Source of the DNA: Brevundimonas sp. A19_0
Lineage (GTDB): Bacteria > Pseudomonadota > Alphaproteobacteria > Caulobacterales > Caulobacteraceae
Length of the DNA: 64,000 bases
Direction of reading: 5' to 3'
NCBI RefSeq assembly: GCF_017744255.1
Contig: NZ_JAGHQP010000004.1
Coordinates: 52,010 to 116,009, forward strand
Each line of letters opens with the position of its first letter. Positions within the stretch are counted from its first letter, which is position 1. Positions 26,409 through 35,710 of the stretch are shown here, piece by piece. The notes under the pieces are model-generated. The model worked only from the letters and a program-made list of their open reading frames with translations, was not told where the DNA came from and ran no database searches. A program made the translations under genes and the position numbers.

Positions 26409-27548
26409 ATGAAGACCGCCATGGCCGTGCCGACCTCGACCGTTTCGCGCAATGCGCTGGTGCTGCTGGCCGCGGTCGCCGGGGGCGCGGCGCTCTACTG
26501 GCTGCGGGACATCCTGACGCCGCTGGCCATGGCTATCTTCCTGCTGATCATGATCGACGGCATCAAGCGGTTCGTGGCCGACAATACGGTGCTGAGTGAC
26601 CGGATGGCCGGCGTGGCCGCGCTGGTGCTGGTGGTGATCGGCTTCTTTGCCTCGATCGCCATCATCGTGAACGGCGCGGCGGGCTTCTTCGGTGAGGCCT
26701 CGGGCGTCTCCACCCGTATCGGCCCCCGCATCGACCAGGTCATCCACGATCTGGCCGCGCTGTTCGGCGTCGACAGTCCGCCGACGGCCATGGACCTGAT
26801 CGGCGACATCGACCTGCGCAGCTATGTCGCCGACGTCGCCCTGCAGGTCCAGAACGTCGCCAGCGGCGCCTTCTTCGTCCTGGTCTATCTGGGCTTCCTG
26901 ATCGCGGCCGAGGCGGGCTTCCAGCGCAAGATCGTCGGCATGTTCCCGGTGCGGGAAACGCGGCATGAGGCCCGGGCCGTCTTTCAGCGCATTCGCTCGG
27001 GAGTCGAGGGGTATCTGTGGGTGCAGGCTGTCACGGGCATCATGATCTGTGCCGTGGCCTGGGTGCTGATGCGCGCCGTCGGTCTGCAGAACGCCGAGTT
27101 CTGGACCTTTGTGATCTTCGTCGTGGGTTTCATCCCGATCCTGGGGGGGGCCGTGGCGGGTCTGGCGCCGCCGCTGTTCGCCCTCGTCCAGTTTCCGACC
27201 TACTGGCCGGCCCTCATCCTGCTCGTCGGACTGCAGGCCGTGCTGTTCATCGTCGGAAACTGGATCCAGCCGCGCATGCAGGGCGACAACCAGAACATCG
27301 ATCCCGTGGTGGTCCTGTTGTCGCTGGCTCTGTGGGGCAAGCTGTGGGGGGTGATCGGCATGTTCCTGTCGACCCCGCTGGCGGTGCTGGCCATGGCCAT
27401 CCTGGCCGAGTTCAAGGGCAGCCGCTGGATCGCCATCCTGATGTCCGGGGACGGCGAGCCGTATCCGGACGACGACGACCATGGCGGGCGACGCCCTTCC
27501 CCCCGCGTCAACGCGCCGCACTCGGACGCATCCAAATCGTCAGACTGA
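26409..27548 (+). CDS. AI-2E family transporter (PerM/TqsA-like permease)
   Basis: Inner-membrane protein of 379 residues with about eight predicted helices: two near the N-terminus (LVLLAAVAGGAALYWLRDIL; PLAMAIFLLIMIDGI), a periplasmic loop (about 90-150), then VALQVQNVASGAFFVLVYLGFLIA-type helices, VTGIMICAVAWVLM and FVVGFIPILGGAVAG. The family covers putative autoinducer exporters and Na+/H+ antiporter-like proteins; substrate cannot be assigned. Divergent from the HerA-like gene with an 81-bp gap. C-terminal tail is polar and D-rich. Confidence 0.87.
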   Translation: MKTAMAVPTSTVSRNALVLLAAVAGGAALYWLRDILTPLAMAIFLLIMIDGIKRFVADNTVLSDRMAGVAALVLVVIGFFASIAIIVNGAAGFFGEASGVSTRIGPRIDQVIHDLAALFGVDSPPTAMDLIGDIDLRSYVADVALQVQNVASGAFFVLVYLGFLIAAEAGFQRKIVGMFPVRETRHEARAVFQRIRSGVEGYLWVQAVTGIMICAVAWVLMRAVGLQNAEFWTFVIFVVGFIPILGGAVAGLAPPLFALVQFPTYWPALILLVGLQAVLFIVGNWIQPRMQGDNQNIDPVVVLLSLALWGKLWGVIGMFLSTPLAVLAMAILAEFKGSRWIAILMSGDGEPYPDDDDHGGRRPSPRVNAPHSDASKSSD

Positions 27549-27669
27549 CCGCTTGAAGGAAGGGGGGCGGGTGACCACCTGTCGTTCACCGCCGCGGCCC
27601 CCTCCCCCTCCCCCAAGGCTGCGGCGAATGCGGACGACCCCTCCCCCTCCCGGGCTCGTCCAGACAGAG

Positions 27670-27693
27670 GCCGCCGGGCGAAAGCTCGGCGGC
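27670..27693 (+). terminator. Hairpin downstream of the AI-2E transporter gene
   Basis: GCCGCCGGGC-GAAA-GCTCGGCGGC forms a 10-bp stem with one G-U pair and a GNRA-type loop, 121 bp after the stop. The following CTTAGTCATT is only modestly T-rich. The rest of the 295-bp gap (27549-27843) shows C-runs and no ORF of interest; AAGAGGA precedes the next ATG. Confidence 0.55.
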
Positions 27694-27843
27694 CTTAGTC
27701 ATTCCGGCGACCGAATTGCCACACTGTGTCCCGAACGCCGCTTTTTGGGGGAACGGCTCCCCACGGGGCCCGTTGTCTGGCGCGGAGGGGTAATCGGAAC
27801 AAGCCCGGGCGCAACACCCGGCAATTCAAGAGGATACAACGGG

Positions 27844-28692
27844 ATGAAGACTTCCCTCCGCACCGGCATCGCCCTGGCTACCGTCCTGGCGGCCGGCCTG
27901 GCCACCCCCGCCCTGGCCCAATCGGTCCCGACCGACTGGAGCGGGCCCTACATCGGCCTCTATGGCGGCTATCTCGACACCCGGGATGACGGTGCCGAGC
28001 GCCTTGTGTTCGACCGCGACTTCGATGGCGAGTTCGACGACACCGTCGTGCTGGACGGAACGACCACCAGTGCCTTCACGGCGGCCTCCTGTGGCGGCAC
28101 TGCCCAGGGCCTGACGCCGGGTGCCGGCTGCAGCGGCGACAGCGGCGGCATCGAGGCCGGTGTCCGCCTGGGCTACGACCTGCAATTCGGCAACTGGGTT
28201 GTGGGTGCTGTCGGCGAGGTTTCGGCCGTGGACGCCAAGGACAGCGTGACGTCGTTCAGCACCACGCCGGCCTCCTACACCATGGTCCGGGATCTGGACC
28301 ACACGGCCGCCGTGCGCGCCCGCATCGGCTACACTGCGGGACCGGTCCTGTTCTACGGTACGGGTGGGGCCGTGTACGGCAAGGTCAACAACCGGTTCCA
28401 GACCACCAATGGCGCCAACAGCTTCACCGAGCAGACCAGCGAGGATGACGCCGATGGCTACCAGTACGGCGCCGGCATGGAATGGAAGCTGGCCCCCAAT
28501 CTCTCGCTGGTGGGCGAATACCTCTACACCAGCCTGGAAGCCGGCGACTATGTCGTGCGGGCGGGGCCGGGTACGGCCCCCTCGACCAACCCGTTCATCC
28601 TGCCGCCGAACACGGCCGGGACCGATATCGCCCGCAGCAACGGTGATTTCGAGTATCACGGCGTCCGTCTGGGCATGAACGTCCGCTTCTAG
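27844..28692 (+). CDS. Outer-membrane beta-barrel protein
   Basis: 282-residue exported barrel of the OmpA/Omp25-like opacity group. ATG 27844 gives a signal peptide (MKTSLRTGIALATVLAAGLA) cut after ALA before QSVPTDWSGPYIGLYGG, the classic first strand of alphaproteobacterial barrels. Later strands include GIEAGVRLGYDLQFGNWVVG and GPVLFYGTGGAVYG, ending in a C-terminal phenylalanine (GVRLGMNVRF) recognised by BamA. Upstream in-frame codons to 27481 are not coding. AAGAGGA lies 9 bases upstream. Specific function unknown. Confidence 0.88.
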   Translation: MKTSLRTGIALATVLAAGLATPALAQSVPTDWSGPYIGLYGGYLDTRDDGAERLVFDRDFDGEFDDTVVLDGTTTSAFTAASCGGTAQGLTPGAGCSGDSGGIEAGVRLGYDLQFGNWVVGAVGEVSAVDAKDSVTSFSTTPASYTMVRDLDHTAAVRARIGYTAGPVLFYGTGGAVYGKVNNRFQTTNGANSFTEQTSEDDADGYQYGAGMEWKLAPNLSLVGEYLYTSLEAGDYVVRAGPGTAPSTNPFILPPNTAGTDIARSNGDFEYHGVRLGMNVRF

Positions 28693-28718
28693 GACCCGCC
28701 CGGTCGAAGACCGACAGG

Positions 28719-28746
28719 GGCCGGACCGGTGAAAGCCGGTCCGGCC
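28719..28746 (+). terminator. Intrinsic terminator after the barrel gene
   Basis: GGCCGGACCGGT-GAAA-GCCGGTCCGGCC: a 12-bp stem (one G-U) with a tetraloop, 27 bp after the stop, followed by ACCTCTGTTTC. Strong GC stem and modest pyrimidine tail; likely ends the monocistronic barrel transcript. Confidence 0.75.
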
Positions 28747-28888
28747 ACCTCTGTTTCAGGCCTGTTTCATCTCTCTGGTGACGCGGCGGACGAGGGGATG
28801 GTCACAGGGCTTTCCCTTTGTCGCGCGCCGATCTAGTCATCAGGGTCACACCGGCGGTGAAGAGCCGCGCCGAAGAGACCCCATCCGC

Positions 28889-31800
28889 ATGTCCCGCGAC
28901 GTCGCATCCCCGCCTTCCTCCTCCGCCAACACCTCGCTGGAGGTCCTGTGCGCAGGGTTCGAAAAGGCTACCGGGGAGACGGCTGACGCCCTTGTAAAGG
29001 CCTTCCTGGCCGAGGCGCTGGAAGACTATGATGCGGACGAGACGCCCGATATCGACCTTGAGGATCTCGGCGCGCTGCTGGCCGAGGCCTGGACGACGGC
29101 CGCCGAGCGCAAGGCCGGCGAGCCCGCCCGCATCCAGGTCGGCCCCCTGCACGGCGCCGGTGGCCGGACCACGGGATTCGACCGCATCCTGATCGTCCAG
29201 GACGACCGCCCCTTTCTGGTCGACAGCGTCATGGGCGAACTGGCCGAGACGGGTGTCTCCGTCCGCGCCATGTTCCACCCGATCGCCGACGTCACCCGCG
29301 ACGGCGACGGCCACCGCAAGGCGGGCGGCGGCCAGACGCGCGAGTCGGTGATTATCGTGGTCATGGACCCCCTGCCGCAGGAACGCCGCGACAGTCTGGG
29401 CGAGGGCCTTTCGGCGACGCTGGCCGATGTGGCGGCGGCGACCGCCGACCACAAGGCCATGCGGGCTCTCATGGCCCGCTCGGTCGCCCACCTGGAAGCG
29501 CACCCCGCCGGGGTCGACCCGGCCGTGGTGGCCGAGACCGTGGCCTTCCTCAACTGGCTGAACGACGACCATTTCGTCTTCCTCGGTGCGCGCGACTACG
29601 ACTACCCGCGCTCGGCCGACGGCGGCTATGAGGCTGAAGCCCCCCTGTCACAGTCAGGCGAGGGGTTGGGCGTCCTGCGCGACCCGGAGCGCACCGTCCT
29701 GCGTCGCGCAAATGAGCCCGCGGTGCTGACGCGCCAGATGAAGCGTCAGCTGGACCTGTCGGACCCGGTCACCGTGGCCAAGGCCAATGCCCGGTCCCGC
29801 GTCCACCGCCGCGCCTATATGGACTACATTGGCGTCAAGCGGTTCGGCCCCGACGGGCGGCCCTCGGGCGAGACCCGCTTCGTCGGCCTGTTCACCGCCG
29901 AGGCCTATGACCGTGTCGCCTCGCAGGTGCCGCTGATCCGTCGCAAGGTCGAGCGGGCGCTGGAACGGGCCGGCAAGGCCGGCAGCGGCCACAGCCACAA
30001 GCGGCTGAAGAACATCCTCGAGAATTATCCGCGCGACGAGCTGTTCCAGGTGACCGAGGACGAGCTGCTGTCGATCGCGCTCGGCATCCTGCACCTCTAC
30101 GACCGGCCGCGCATCCGCCTGTTCACGCGGAACGACCCGTTCGACCGGTTCGTCTCCATCCTCGCCTTCATCCCGCGCGAGCGCTTCCACGCGTCGCTGC
30201 GCGAACAGATCGGCCGGATCCTGGCCCGGGCCTGGGGCGGGCGACTGTCGGCCTGGTATCCGCAGCTGTCCGACGCGCCGCTGGTGCGCATCCACTACAT
30301 CATCGGGGTCACGCCCGGCGATCACCCCATCCCCGATGCCCAGGCGCTGGAAGCCGAGGTCACCGAGGCCGGTCGCGGCTGGCCCGAGCGGTTCGAGGCG
30401 GCGCTTCGGACCGCGGGCGTCGATGATGTGGCCGTGGGGCCCCTCAGCACCCGCTGGACCGAGGCCTTCGGTACCGGCTATCGCGACCGCTATTCGGCGG
30501 CCGAGGCGGTCATCGACCTGGAGCAGTTCGACCAGCTGAACAGCACGGGCGAGCGCGACGGGGGCGAGCCGATCGCGGTGCGCGCCTTCCGCGCGGCCGA
30601 GGACACTCCGCTGCAGTTCCGCTTCAAGCTCTACCACCGCGGTGACGCGGTTCCGCTGTCGGACGTCCTGCCGGTGCTGGCGGACATGGGGCTCAAGACC
30701 CTCGAGGAATGGGGCCACACCATTCGTCCCCAGGGCGATGTGCCGATCCATATCCACGAATTCCTGCTGGAGGACCCGCGCGGCGAAAAGCTCAGCTTTG
30801 CCGATGTGAAGGGGCCGTTCGAGGCCGCGGTCTCGGCCGTCTGGTCAGGGCACACCGAGAGCGACGGCCTGAACCGTCTGGTCATCGAGCTGGGCATCGG
30901 CTGGCGCGAGGCCGCCCTGATCCGCACCCTGTGCCGCTATCGCCAGCAGACCGGCATGGACCCCAGCCAGTCTGTGCAGGAAGAGGCCCTCTACCTCTAT
31001 CCAGAGGTGGCCCGTGGGCTGCTCGATCTGTTCCGGCTGAAGTTCGACCCGGATGCCGCCGAAGGGGACGGCCGGTTCGACAAGGTCTCGGAGCTGAACG
31101 CCCGCCTCGACCAGCAGCTGCAGGCGGTCAAGAGTCTCGATCACGACCGCGCCCTGCGCCGTCTGACCCATCTGGTGCGCGCCACCATGCGCACCAACTA
31201 CTACATCCGCGACGATGAGGGCCGGCCGCAGCCGCACATCTCGATCAAGATCGCCTCGCGCGAGCTCGAGGACCTGCCGCTGCCCAAGCCCTATCGGGAA
31301 ATCTTCGTCTGGGCCCCGCACATCGAGGGCGTTCACCTGCGCTTCGGTCCGGTGGCGCGCGGCGGCCTGCGCTGGTCGGACCGGCGCGAGGACTTCCGCA
31401 CCGAGGTGCTGGGTCTGGTGAAGGCCCAGCAGGTCAAGAATGCGGTGATCGTGCCCGTGGGCTCGAAGGGCTGCTTCTATCCCAAGAACCTGCCCCAGAT
31501 CGTGCGCGCTGGCGGCGACCGCGACGCCCAGCAGGCCGAGGCCATTCGCGCCTACAAGACCTTCCTGTCGGGCATGCTCGACATCACCGATAACATCGCC
31601 GCCGACGGCTCGGTGGTGACGCCGGATCGCGTCGTGCGCTGGGAAGGCGACGACCCCTATCTGGTCGTGGCCGCTGACAAGGGCACAGCCACCTTCTCGG
31701 ACATCGCCAATGGGGTGTCGGCCGACTACGGCTTCTGGCTGGGCGACGCCTTCGCGTCGGGCGGATCCGTCGGCTATGATCACAAGGCCATGGGCATCAC

Positions 31801-33808
31801 GGCCCGCGGCGCCTGGGAAGCGGTCAAGCGCCACTTCCGCGAGATGGGCCGGGACATCCAGACCGAGCCCTTCACCGCCGTCGGCGTGGGCGACATGTCG
31901 GGCGATGTGTTCGGCAACGGCATGCTTCTGTCGAACCGGACGCGCCTGCTGGCCGCCTTCGACCATCGCGACATCTTCCTCGACCCCGATCCCGATCCGG
32001 CGACCAGCTGGGCCGAGCGCAAGCGGCTGTTCGACCTGCCCCGTTCGTCCTGGCAGGACTATGACGCGACGAAGATCTCGAAGGGCGGCGGCGTCTTCTC
32101 GCGCGGCGAGAAGTCGATCCCGCTGACGCCCGAGGTCCGGGCCATGCTGGACATCGATGATGAGGCCCTCGACCCGCAGAGCCTGATCCGCGCCATCCTC
32201 AAGGCACCCGCAGAGCTGCTGTATCTCGGCGGCATCGGGACCTATGTGAAGTCGATCCACGAGACCGACGCCCAGGTCGGTGACAAGACCAATGACCCGC
32301 TGCGCGTCAATGCCGAGGACCTCCGGGTCAAGGTGGTGGGCGAGGGCGCCAATCTGGGCCTGACCCAGGCCGCCCGCATCGCCTTTGCCCTCAAGGGCCG
32401 CGACGAGGGCGGCGGCCGCATCAATACGGACGCCATCGACAATTCGGCCGGCGTCGACACCTCGGACCACGAGGTCAACATCAAGATTCTTGTGGGGTCG
32501 GCCATCCAGTCGGGCGCGCTCGAGCCCGATGACCGCAATCCCCTGCTGGCCGAGATGACCGAAGAGGTCGGCGAAAAGGTCCTGGCGCACAACTATGACC
32601 AGACCCTCGCCCTGACCCTGCAGGCCGACGAAGGGGCCGGCGCGCTCGACGCCCAGCAGCGGTTCATGCAGCTGCTGGGGACGCGCGGGCGTCTGGACCG
32701 TCGGGTCGAGGGCTTGCCGGACGATGTTCGCCTGTCCGAGATGAAGGCCATCGGTCAGGCCCTGACCCGGCCCGAACTGGCGGTGCTCACCGCCTATTCC
32801 AAGATCGAGTTGTTCGACGAGATCGTGGCCTCGACCGCGCCGGACGATCCCTTCTTCCGCGAGACCCTGAGCCGCTATTTCCCCGAGCCGCTTGAGCGCT
32901 TCGGCGAGGAAATGCAGTCGCACCGCCTGCGTCGCGAAATCATCGCGACCGTGCTCAGCAACGAGATCGTCAATATGGCGGGTGCCACCTTCCCCGAGCG
33001 GCTGAAGCGCAGCGCCGAGGTCGGCGCCGGCCCGATGGTGCTGGCGTTCGAGGCCGCCCGCCGCATCTTCCGGCTGGACGAGGCCTGGGACGCCATCTCG
33101 GCCCTTGATCTGAAGATTTCGTCGGGGGCCCAGATCGCCCTCTACCGCGAGGTGGCGACCGTCCTGCGCCGCCTGACCTTCTGGCTGGCCAAGCGCGCGG
33201 CGCGCCCCGGCATGACCGTCGGCACGCTGATCGATACCTATCGCCCGCTGGCGGATGCCCTGCGGGTCGAGGAAGGCGAGGTCCTGTCCCGCTTCGAACA
33301 GGGGCGGCTGGACGATCGCATCCGCAGCTTCGTGGCGCTGGGCGTGGCCGAGGACATGGCCCGCGATATCGCCCTGCTGCGGCCCCAGGTGGCCGTGGCC
33401 GATATCGGCGATCTGGCCCAGGAAGCGGGCTGGGACGCGCCCTCGATGGCGCGCCTCTATCACCAGGTCGGGGCGGCCTTTGACCTCGACCGGTTGCGCT
33501 TTGCTGCCGGACAGGTGCCGTCGGTCGACCATTTCGACCGGCTGGCGGTGCGTCGCCTGATCCAGGATTTCATGGCCGAGCAGATGATCCTGACCCGCGC
33601 GGTGGCGAAGGTCTCGGATCCCAAGGTCGGCCGCACCGAAGCCACGGCCGAGGCCGCGGTGGACGCCTGGATCGGGCACCGGCTGGAAATCGTCGAGGGC
33701 GTGCGCGCCTCGGTCGACGAGATCGAACAGTCGGGTCAGGGCTGGACGTTCGCCAAGCTGACGATCGCCAATGCGACGATCCGCGAGGTGGCCACCTCGG
33801 CGGGCTGA
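28889..33808 (+). CDS. NAD-specific glutamate dehydrogenase, large (GDH-180) type
   Basis: Converts L-glutamate to 2-oxoglutarate with NAD+. From ATG 28889 (MSRDVASPPSSSANTS) it has 1639 residues, the size of the giant bacterial GDH family; ATG 28778 would add an unrelated 37-residue leader. The N-terminal half has ACT-like regulatory regions (PFLVDSVMGELAETGVSVRAM in part; DHFVFLGARDYDY), the catalytic core around 800-1250 includes GPVARGGLRWSDRREDFRTE, KGCFYPKNLP and VVGEGANLGLTQ, and a long helical C-terminal part follows. Strong hits to both halves make truncation unlikely. Isolated between two terminator-like and UspA regions. Confidence 0.96.
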   Translation: MSRDVASPPSSSANTSLEVLCAGFEKATGETADALVKAFLAEALEDYDADETPDIDLEDLGALLAEAWTTAAERKAGEPARIQVGPLHGAGGRTTGFDRILIVQDDRPFLVDSVMGELAETGVSVRAMFHPIADVTRDGDGHRKAGGGQTRESVIIVVMDPLPQERRDSLGEGLSATLADVAAATADHKAMRALMARSVAHLEAHPAGVDPAVVAETVAFLNWLNDDHFVFLGARDYDYPRSADGGYEAEAPLSQSGEGLGVLRDPERTVLRRANEPAVLTRQMKRQLDLSDPVTVAKANARSRVHRRAYMDYIGVKRFGPDGRPSGETRFVGLFTAEAYDRVASQVPLIRRKVERALERAGKAGSGHSHKRLKNILENYPRDELFQVTEDELLSIALGILHLYDRPRIRLFTRNDPFDRFVSILAFIPRERFHASLREQIGRILARAWGGRLSAWYPQLSDAPLVRIHYIIGVTPGDHPIPDAQALEAEVTEAGRGWPERFEAALRTAGVDDVAVGPLSTRWTEAFGTGYRDRYSAAEAVIDLEQFDQLNSTGERDGGEPIAVRAFRAAEDTPLQFRFKLYHRGDAVPLSDVLPVLADMGLKTLEEWGHTIRPQGDVPIHIHEFLLEDPRGEKLSFADVKGPFEAAVSAVWSGHTESDGLNRLVIELGIGWREAALIRTLCRYRQQTGMDPSQSVQEEALYLYPEVARGLLDLFRLKFDPDAAEGDGRFDKVSELNARLDQQLQAVKSLDHDRALRRLTHLVRATMRTNYYIRDDEGRPQPHISIKIASRELEDLPLPKPYREIFVWAPHIEGVHLRFGPVARGGLRWSDRREDFRTEVLGLVKAQQVKNAVIVPVGSKGCFYPKNLPQIVRAGGDRDAQQAEAIRAYKTFLSGMLDITDNIAADGSVVTPDRVVRWEGDDPYLVVAADKGTATFSDIANGVSADYGFWLGDAFASGGSVGYDHKAMGITARGAWEAVKRHFREMGRDIQTEPFTAVGVGDMSGDVFGNGMLLSNRTRLLAAFDHRDIFLDPDPDPATSWAERKRLFDLPRSSWQDYDATKISKGGGVFSRGEKSIPLTPEVRAMLDIDDEALDPQSLIRAILKAPAELLYLGGIGTYVKSIHETDAQVGDKTNDPLRVNAEDLRVKVVGEGANLGLTQAARIAFALKGRDEGGGRINTDAIDNSAGVDTSDHEVNIKILVGSAIQSGALEPDDRNPLLAEMTEEVGEKVLAHNYDQTLALTLQADEGAGALDAQQRFMQLLGTRGRLDRRVEGLPDDVRLSEMKAIGQALTRPELAVLTAYSKIELFDEIVASTAPDDPFFRETLSRYFPEPLERFGEEMQSHRLRREIIATVLSNEIVNMAGATFPERLKRSAEVGAGPMVLAFEAARRIFRLDEAWDAISALDLKISSGAQIALYREVATVLRRLTFWLAKRAARPGMTVGTLIDTYRPLADALRVEEGEVLSRFEQGRLDDRIRSFVALGVAEDMARDIALLRPQVAVADIGDLAQEAGWDAPSMARLYHQVGAAFDLDRLRFAAGQVPSVDHFDRLAVRRLIQDFMAEQMILTRAVAKVSDPKVGRTEATAEAAVDAWIGHRLEIVEGVRASVDEIEQSGQGWTFAKLTIANATIREVATSAG

Positions 33809-33841
33809 GGCCCGCGGTCGGCCGACAGGGGAGGGAAGAGC

Positions 33842-34306
33842 ATGCCGCGCAAATTCCTGGTGGTCGTCGATGACAGCCCCGAATTCGAGACGGCGCTGCG
33901 CTATGCGGCCCGGCGGGCGCGCTCCACGGGCGGGCGGCTGGCCCTGCTGCGGGTCATCGGCTACGGATCGGATGCCCACTGGTCGGGTGTGCGCGACGAG
34001 ATCGACCGCCAGCTGCGCGAGGAGGCCGAGGCCCTGCTGATGCGACTGGGCGAAGAGGCGACCGAGCGGGCCGGCGCCCCGCCCCTGTTCCTGATCGAGG
34101 AAGGCGACCCGATCGGGGCCATCCGCAAGGTCATCGACGACGATCCGGACATCAAGATCCTGATCCTGGCGGCCGGCAGCGGCAACCGCGGCCCGGGTCC
34201 CCTGATCAGCGCCCTGCTGAAACAGGGCTCGCTGGGCGGGCGCAAACTGCCGGTGACCATTGTCCCGGGCGAGCTCAGCGAAAGCGAAGTCGAGGATCTG
34301 GCCTGA
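33842..34306 (+). CDS. Universal stress protein (UspA family)
   Basis: 154-residue alpha/beta protein starting MPRKFLVVVDDSPEFETALRYAARRA, typical of the UspA first strand and helix. The ATP-binding loop G2xG9xG(S/T) is only partly recognisable: LILAAGSGNRGPGPLI with no clear final G-S. It follows the glutamate dehydrogenase by 33 bp with GGGAGGGAAGAG before the ATG, so it may be cotranscribed. Precise role is unknown; family members respond to starvation or oxidative stress. Confidence 0.85.
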   Translation: MPRKFLVVVDDSPEFETALRYAARRARSTGGRLALLRVIGYGSDAHWSGVRDEIDRQLREEAEALLMRLGEEATERAGAPPLFLIEEGDPIGAIRKVIDDDPDIKILILAAGSGNRGPGPLISALLKQGSLGGRKLPVTIVPGELSESEVEDLA

Positions 34307-34394
34307 GAGTTGGGGCGCCCACGCTCGACGCGCGGCGTCTCGTCGCTTGAGCGCGGCCCTTGAATGCGTCGGGCAGGGGGCGCATGTCAGCGGC

Positions 34395-34958
34395 ATGTTC
34401 ATCCAGACCGAAACCACGCCCAACCCCCAGGCCCTCAAATTCCTGCCCGGACGGGACGTCTCGCCCGATCGCACGCTGGAGTTCCGCTCGATCGACGAGG
34501 CGGCCGCCTCGCCGCTCGCCGAGGCCCTGTTCGAGCTCGAGAATGTGGCCGGTGTGATGCTGGGCGCGGATCATATTGCGGTGACCCGCGGCGCGGACGG
34601 TCCCGACTGGTCCGAGATGAAGGCGCCGATCCTGGCCGCCATCATGGATCATTTCGTGTCCGGCCGGCCGGTTGTCCGTGAAGGCACCGACACCGGCGAG
34701 GCATCGGACGGGGCCGACGACACGGAGCTGGTGCAGGAGATCAAGGCCCTGCTCGACAGCCGCATCCGGCCGGCGGTGGCCCAGGATGGTGGCGACATCC
34801 TGTTTGACTCGTTCGACGAGGCGACCGGCCTGCTGACGCTCCGGATGCGTGGCGCCTGCGCGGGCTGTCCGTCCTCGACGGCGACGCTCAAGGCGGGGGT
34901 GGAGCAGATGATGCGCCACTATATTCCCGAGGTGACCCGGGTGGAACAGACCCTCTAG
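34395..34958 (+). CDS. NifU-like iron-sulfur carrier (Nfu family)
   Basis: Fe-S cluster carrier. From ATG 34395 it has 187 residues and begins MFIQTETTPNPQALKFLPGR, the exact start of the Nfu N-terminal domain; the upstream frame to 34260 is inside the UspA gene. The C-terminal NifU domain has ALLDSRIRPAVAQDGGDILF and the cluster-binding CxxC C155-x-x-C158 in GACAGCPSS. Nfu near tsaB-rimI is a common alphaproteobacterial order. Upstream gap of 88 bp. Confidence 0.95.
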   Translation: MFIQTETTPNPQALKFLPGRDVSPDRTLEFRSIDEAAASPLAEALFELENVAGVMLGADHIAVTRGADGPDWSEMKAPILAAIMDHFVSGRPVVREGTDTGEASDGADDTELVQEIKALLDSRIRPAVAQDGGDILFDSFDEATGLLTLRMRGACAGCPSSTATLKAGVEQMMRHYIPEVTRVEQTL

Positions 34959-34993
34959 GCGATCCAACTTTTTCGTCGCCTGCCGGATGCCGC

Positions 34994-35635
34994 GTGATAA
35001 ACGGGGGCATGCGACTGTCTGCATCAACCGACGAGGTCAAGGCCCGTATGCAGGCCGAACTGGCGGCGCTGGGCGAGGCGCTCGGCCGCCTGCGCCGGAC
35101 CGCCGGGCTCAGCCAGGCCGAGGCCGGCGAGCGGGTCGGCATGACCGGGCAGGGATGGGGCCTCTATGAGTCCGGCAAGCGCGCCGGCCTGTTCCGCCCC
35201 GACATCCAGACCCGCCTGACGGCGGCCCTCGGCGCCACGCCGGAAGCCCTCTCCCTTGAGACACCGGCGGCTGCCACCGACGCCCACCCGGCGGGCCGCA
35301 GCGAGGGCCTGTCCGCGCCGGAGCGGGCGTACCAGGGCGAGGGGGCACACAGCGCATCCGACGAAACCTTCACGTTTCAGGTACAGACCGAGGAGGTCTG
35401 GCCGTGGGCGTCGAGCGGTGTGGTTCTGGTGTGCGACCCGGGACGCTGGCCCCGACGGGGACAGGGCTGTGTGATCGAGACCGTCGGCGGCGAGACCTGG
35501 CTGCGGCTGTTCGACGGCGCGGACAGCGACTGGCTTCATCTGCGAGGAGGGGCCGGGGGTCTGGACGAGCAGGGCCGGATCGCCCGCGCCGAGGTGGCGC
35601 GGCTGTCGACCGTCACCGCACGCCACGAGTCATGA
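34994..35635 (+). CDS. XRE-type regulator with degenerate S24-like C-terminal domain
   Basis: 213-residue predicted DNA-binding protein (ATG 35009, MRLSASTDE, is an alternative start). The helix-turn-helix spans about 28-86 (LGRLRRTAGLSQAEAGERVGM, in part; WGLYESGKR). A 35-residue low-complexity linker follows, then a C-terminal part (about 125-195: VWPWASSGVVLVCDPGRWPRRG, CVIETVGGETWLRLFDG in part) resembling the LexA/CI S24 peptidase-like fold but without the GDSM serine motif and with arginine where the lysine is expected. So it is probably a non-cleavable repressor. Three TGAAAC repeats follow it. Target unknown. Confidence 0.72.
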   Translation: MINGGMRLSASTDEVKARMQAELAALGEALGRLRRTAGLSQAEAGERVGMTGQGWGLYESGKRAGLFRPDIQTRLTAALGATPEALSLETPAAATDAHPAGRSEGLSAPERAYQGEGAHSASDETFTFQVQTEEVWPWASSGVVLVCDPGRWPRRGQGCVIETVGGETWLRLFDGADSDWLHLRGGAGGLDEQGRIARAEVARLSTVTARHES

Positions 35636-35690
35636 AACATTTGCATTTCGACAAAACGCGCCCTATGAAACTTTCCGGTAATCGTGAAAC
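35633..35690. repeat. Three TGAAAC direct repeats between two XRE regulator genes
   Basis: TGAAAC occurs at 35633-35638 (overlapping the first regulator's stop), 35666-35671 and 35685-35690 in an AT-richer 75-bp gap. Spacing is 33 and 19 bases. Possible operator for one of the flanking regulators; no palindrome is evident. Confidence 0.4.
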
Positions 35691-35710
35691 ACTGACGTTG
35701 GAGCGAACGG

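Noticed and set aside
30845-34474. Long open frame (about 1209 codons) antisense to the glutamate dehydrogenase
   Set aside because: GC-rich DNA gives long antisense frames by codon structure; the opposite strand has clear motifs and this frame has none.
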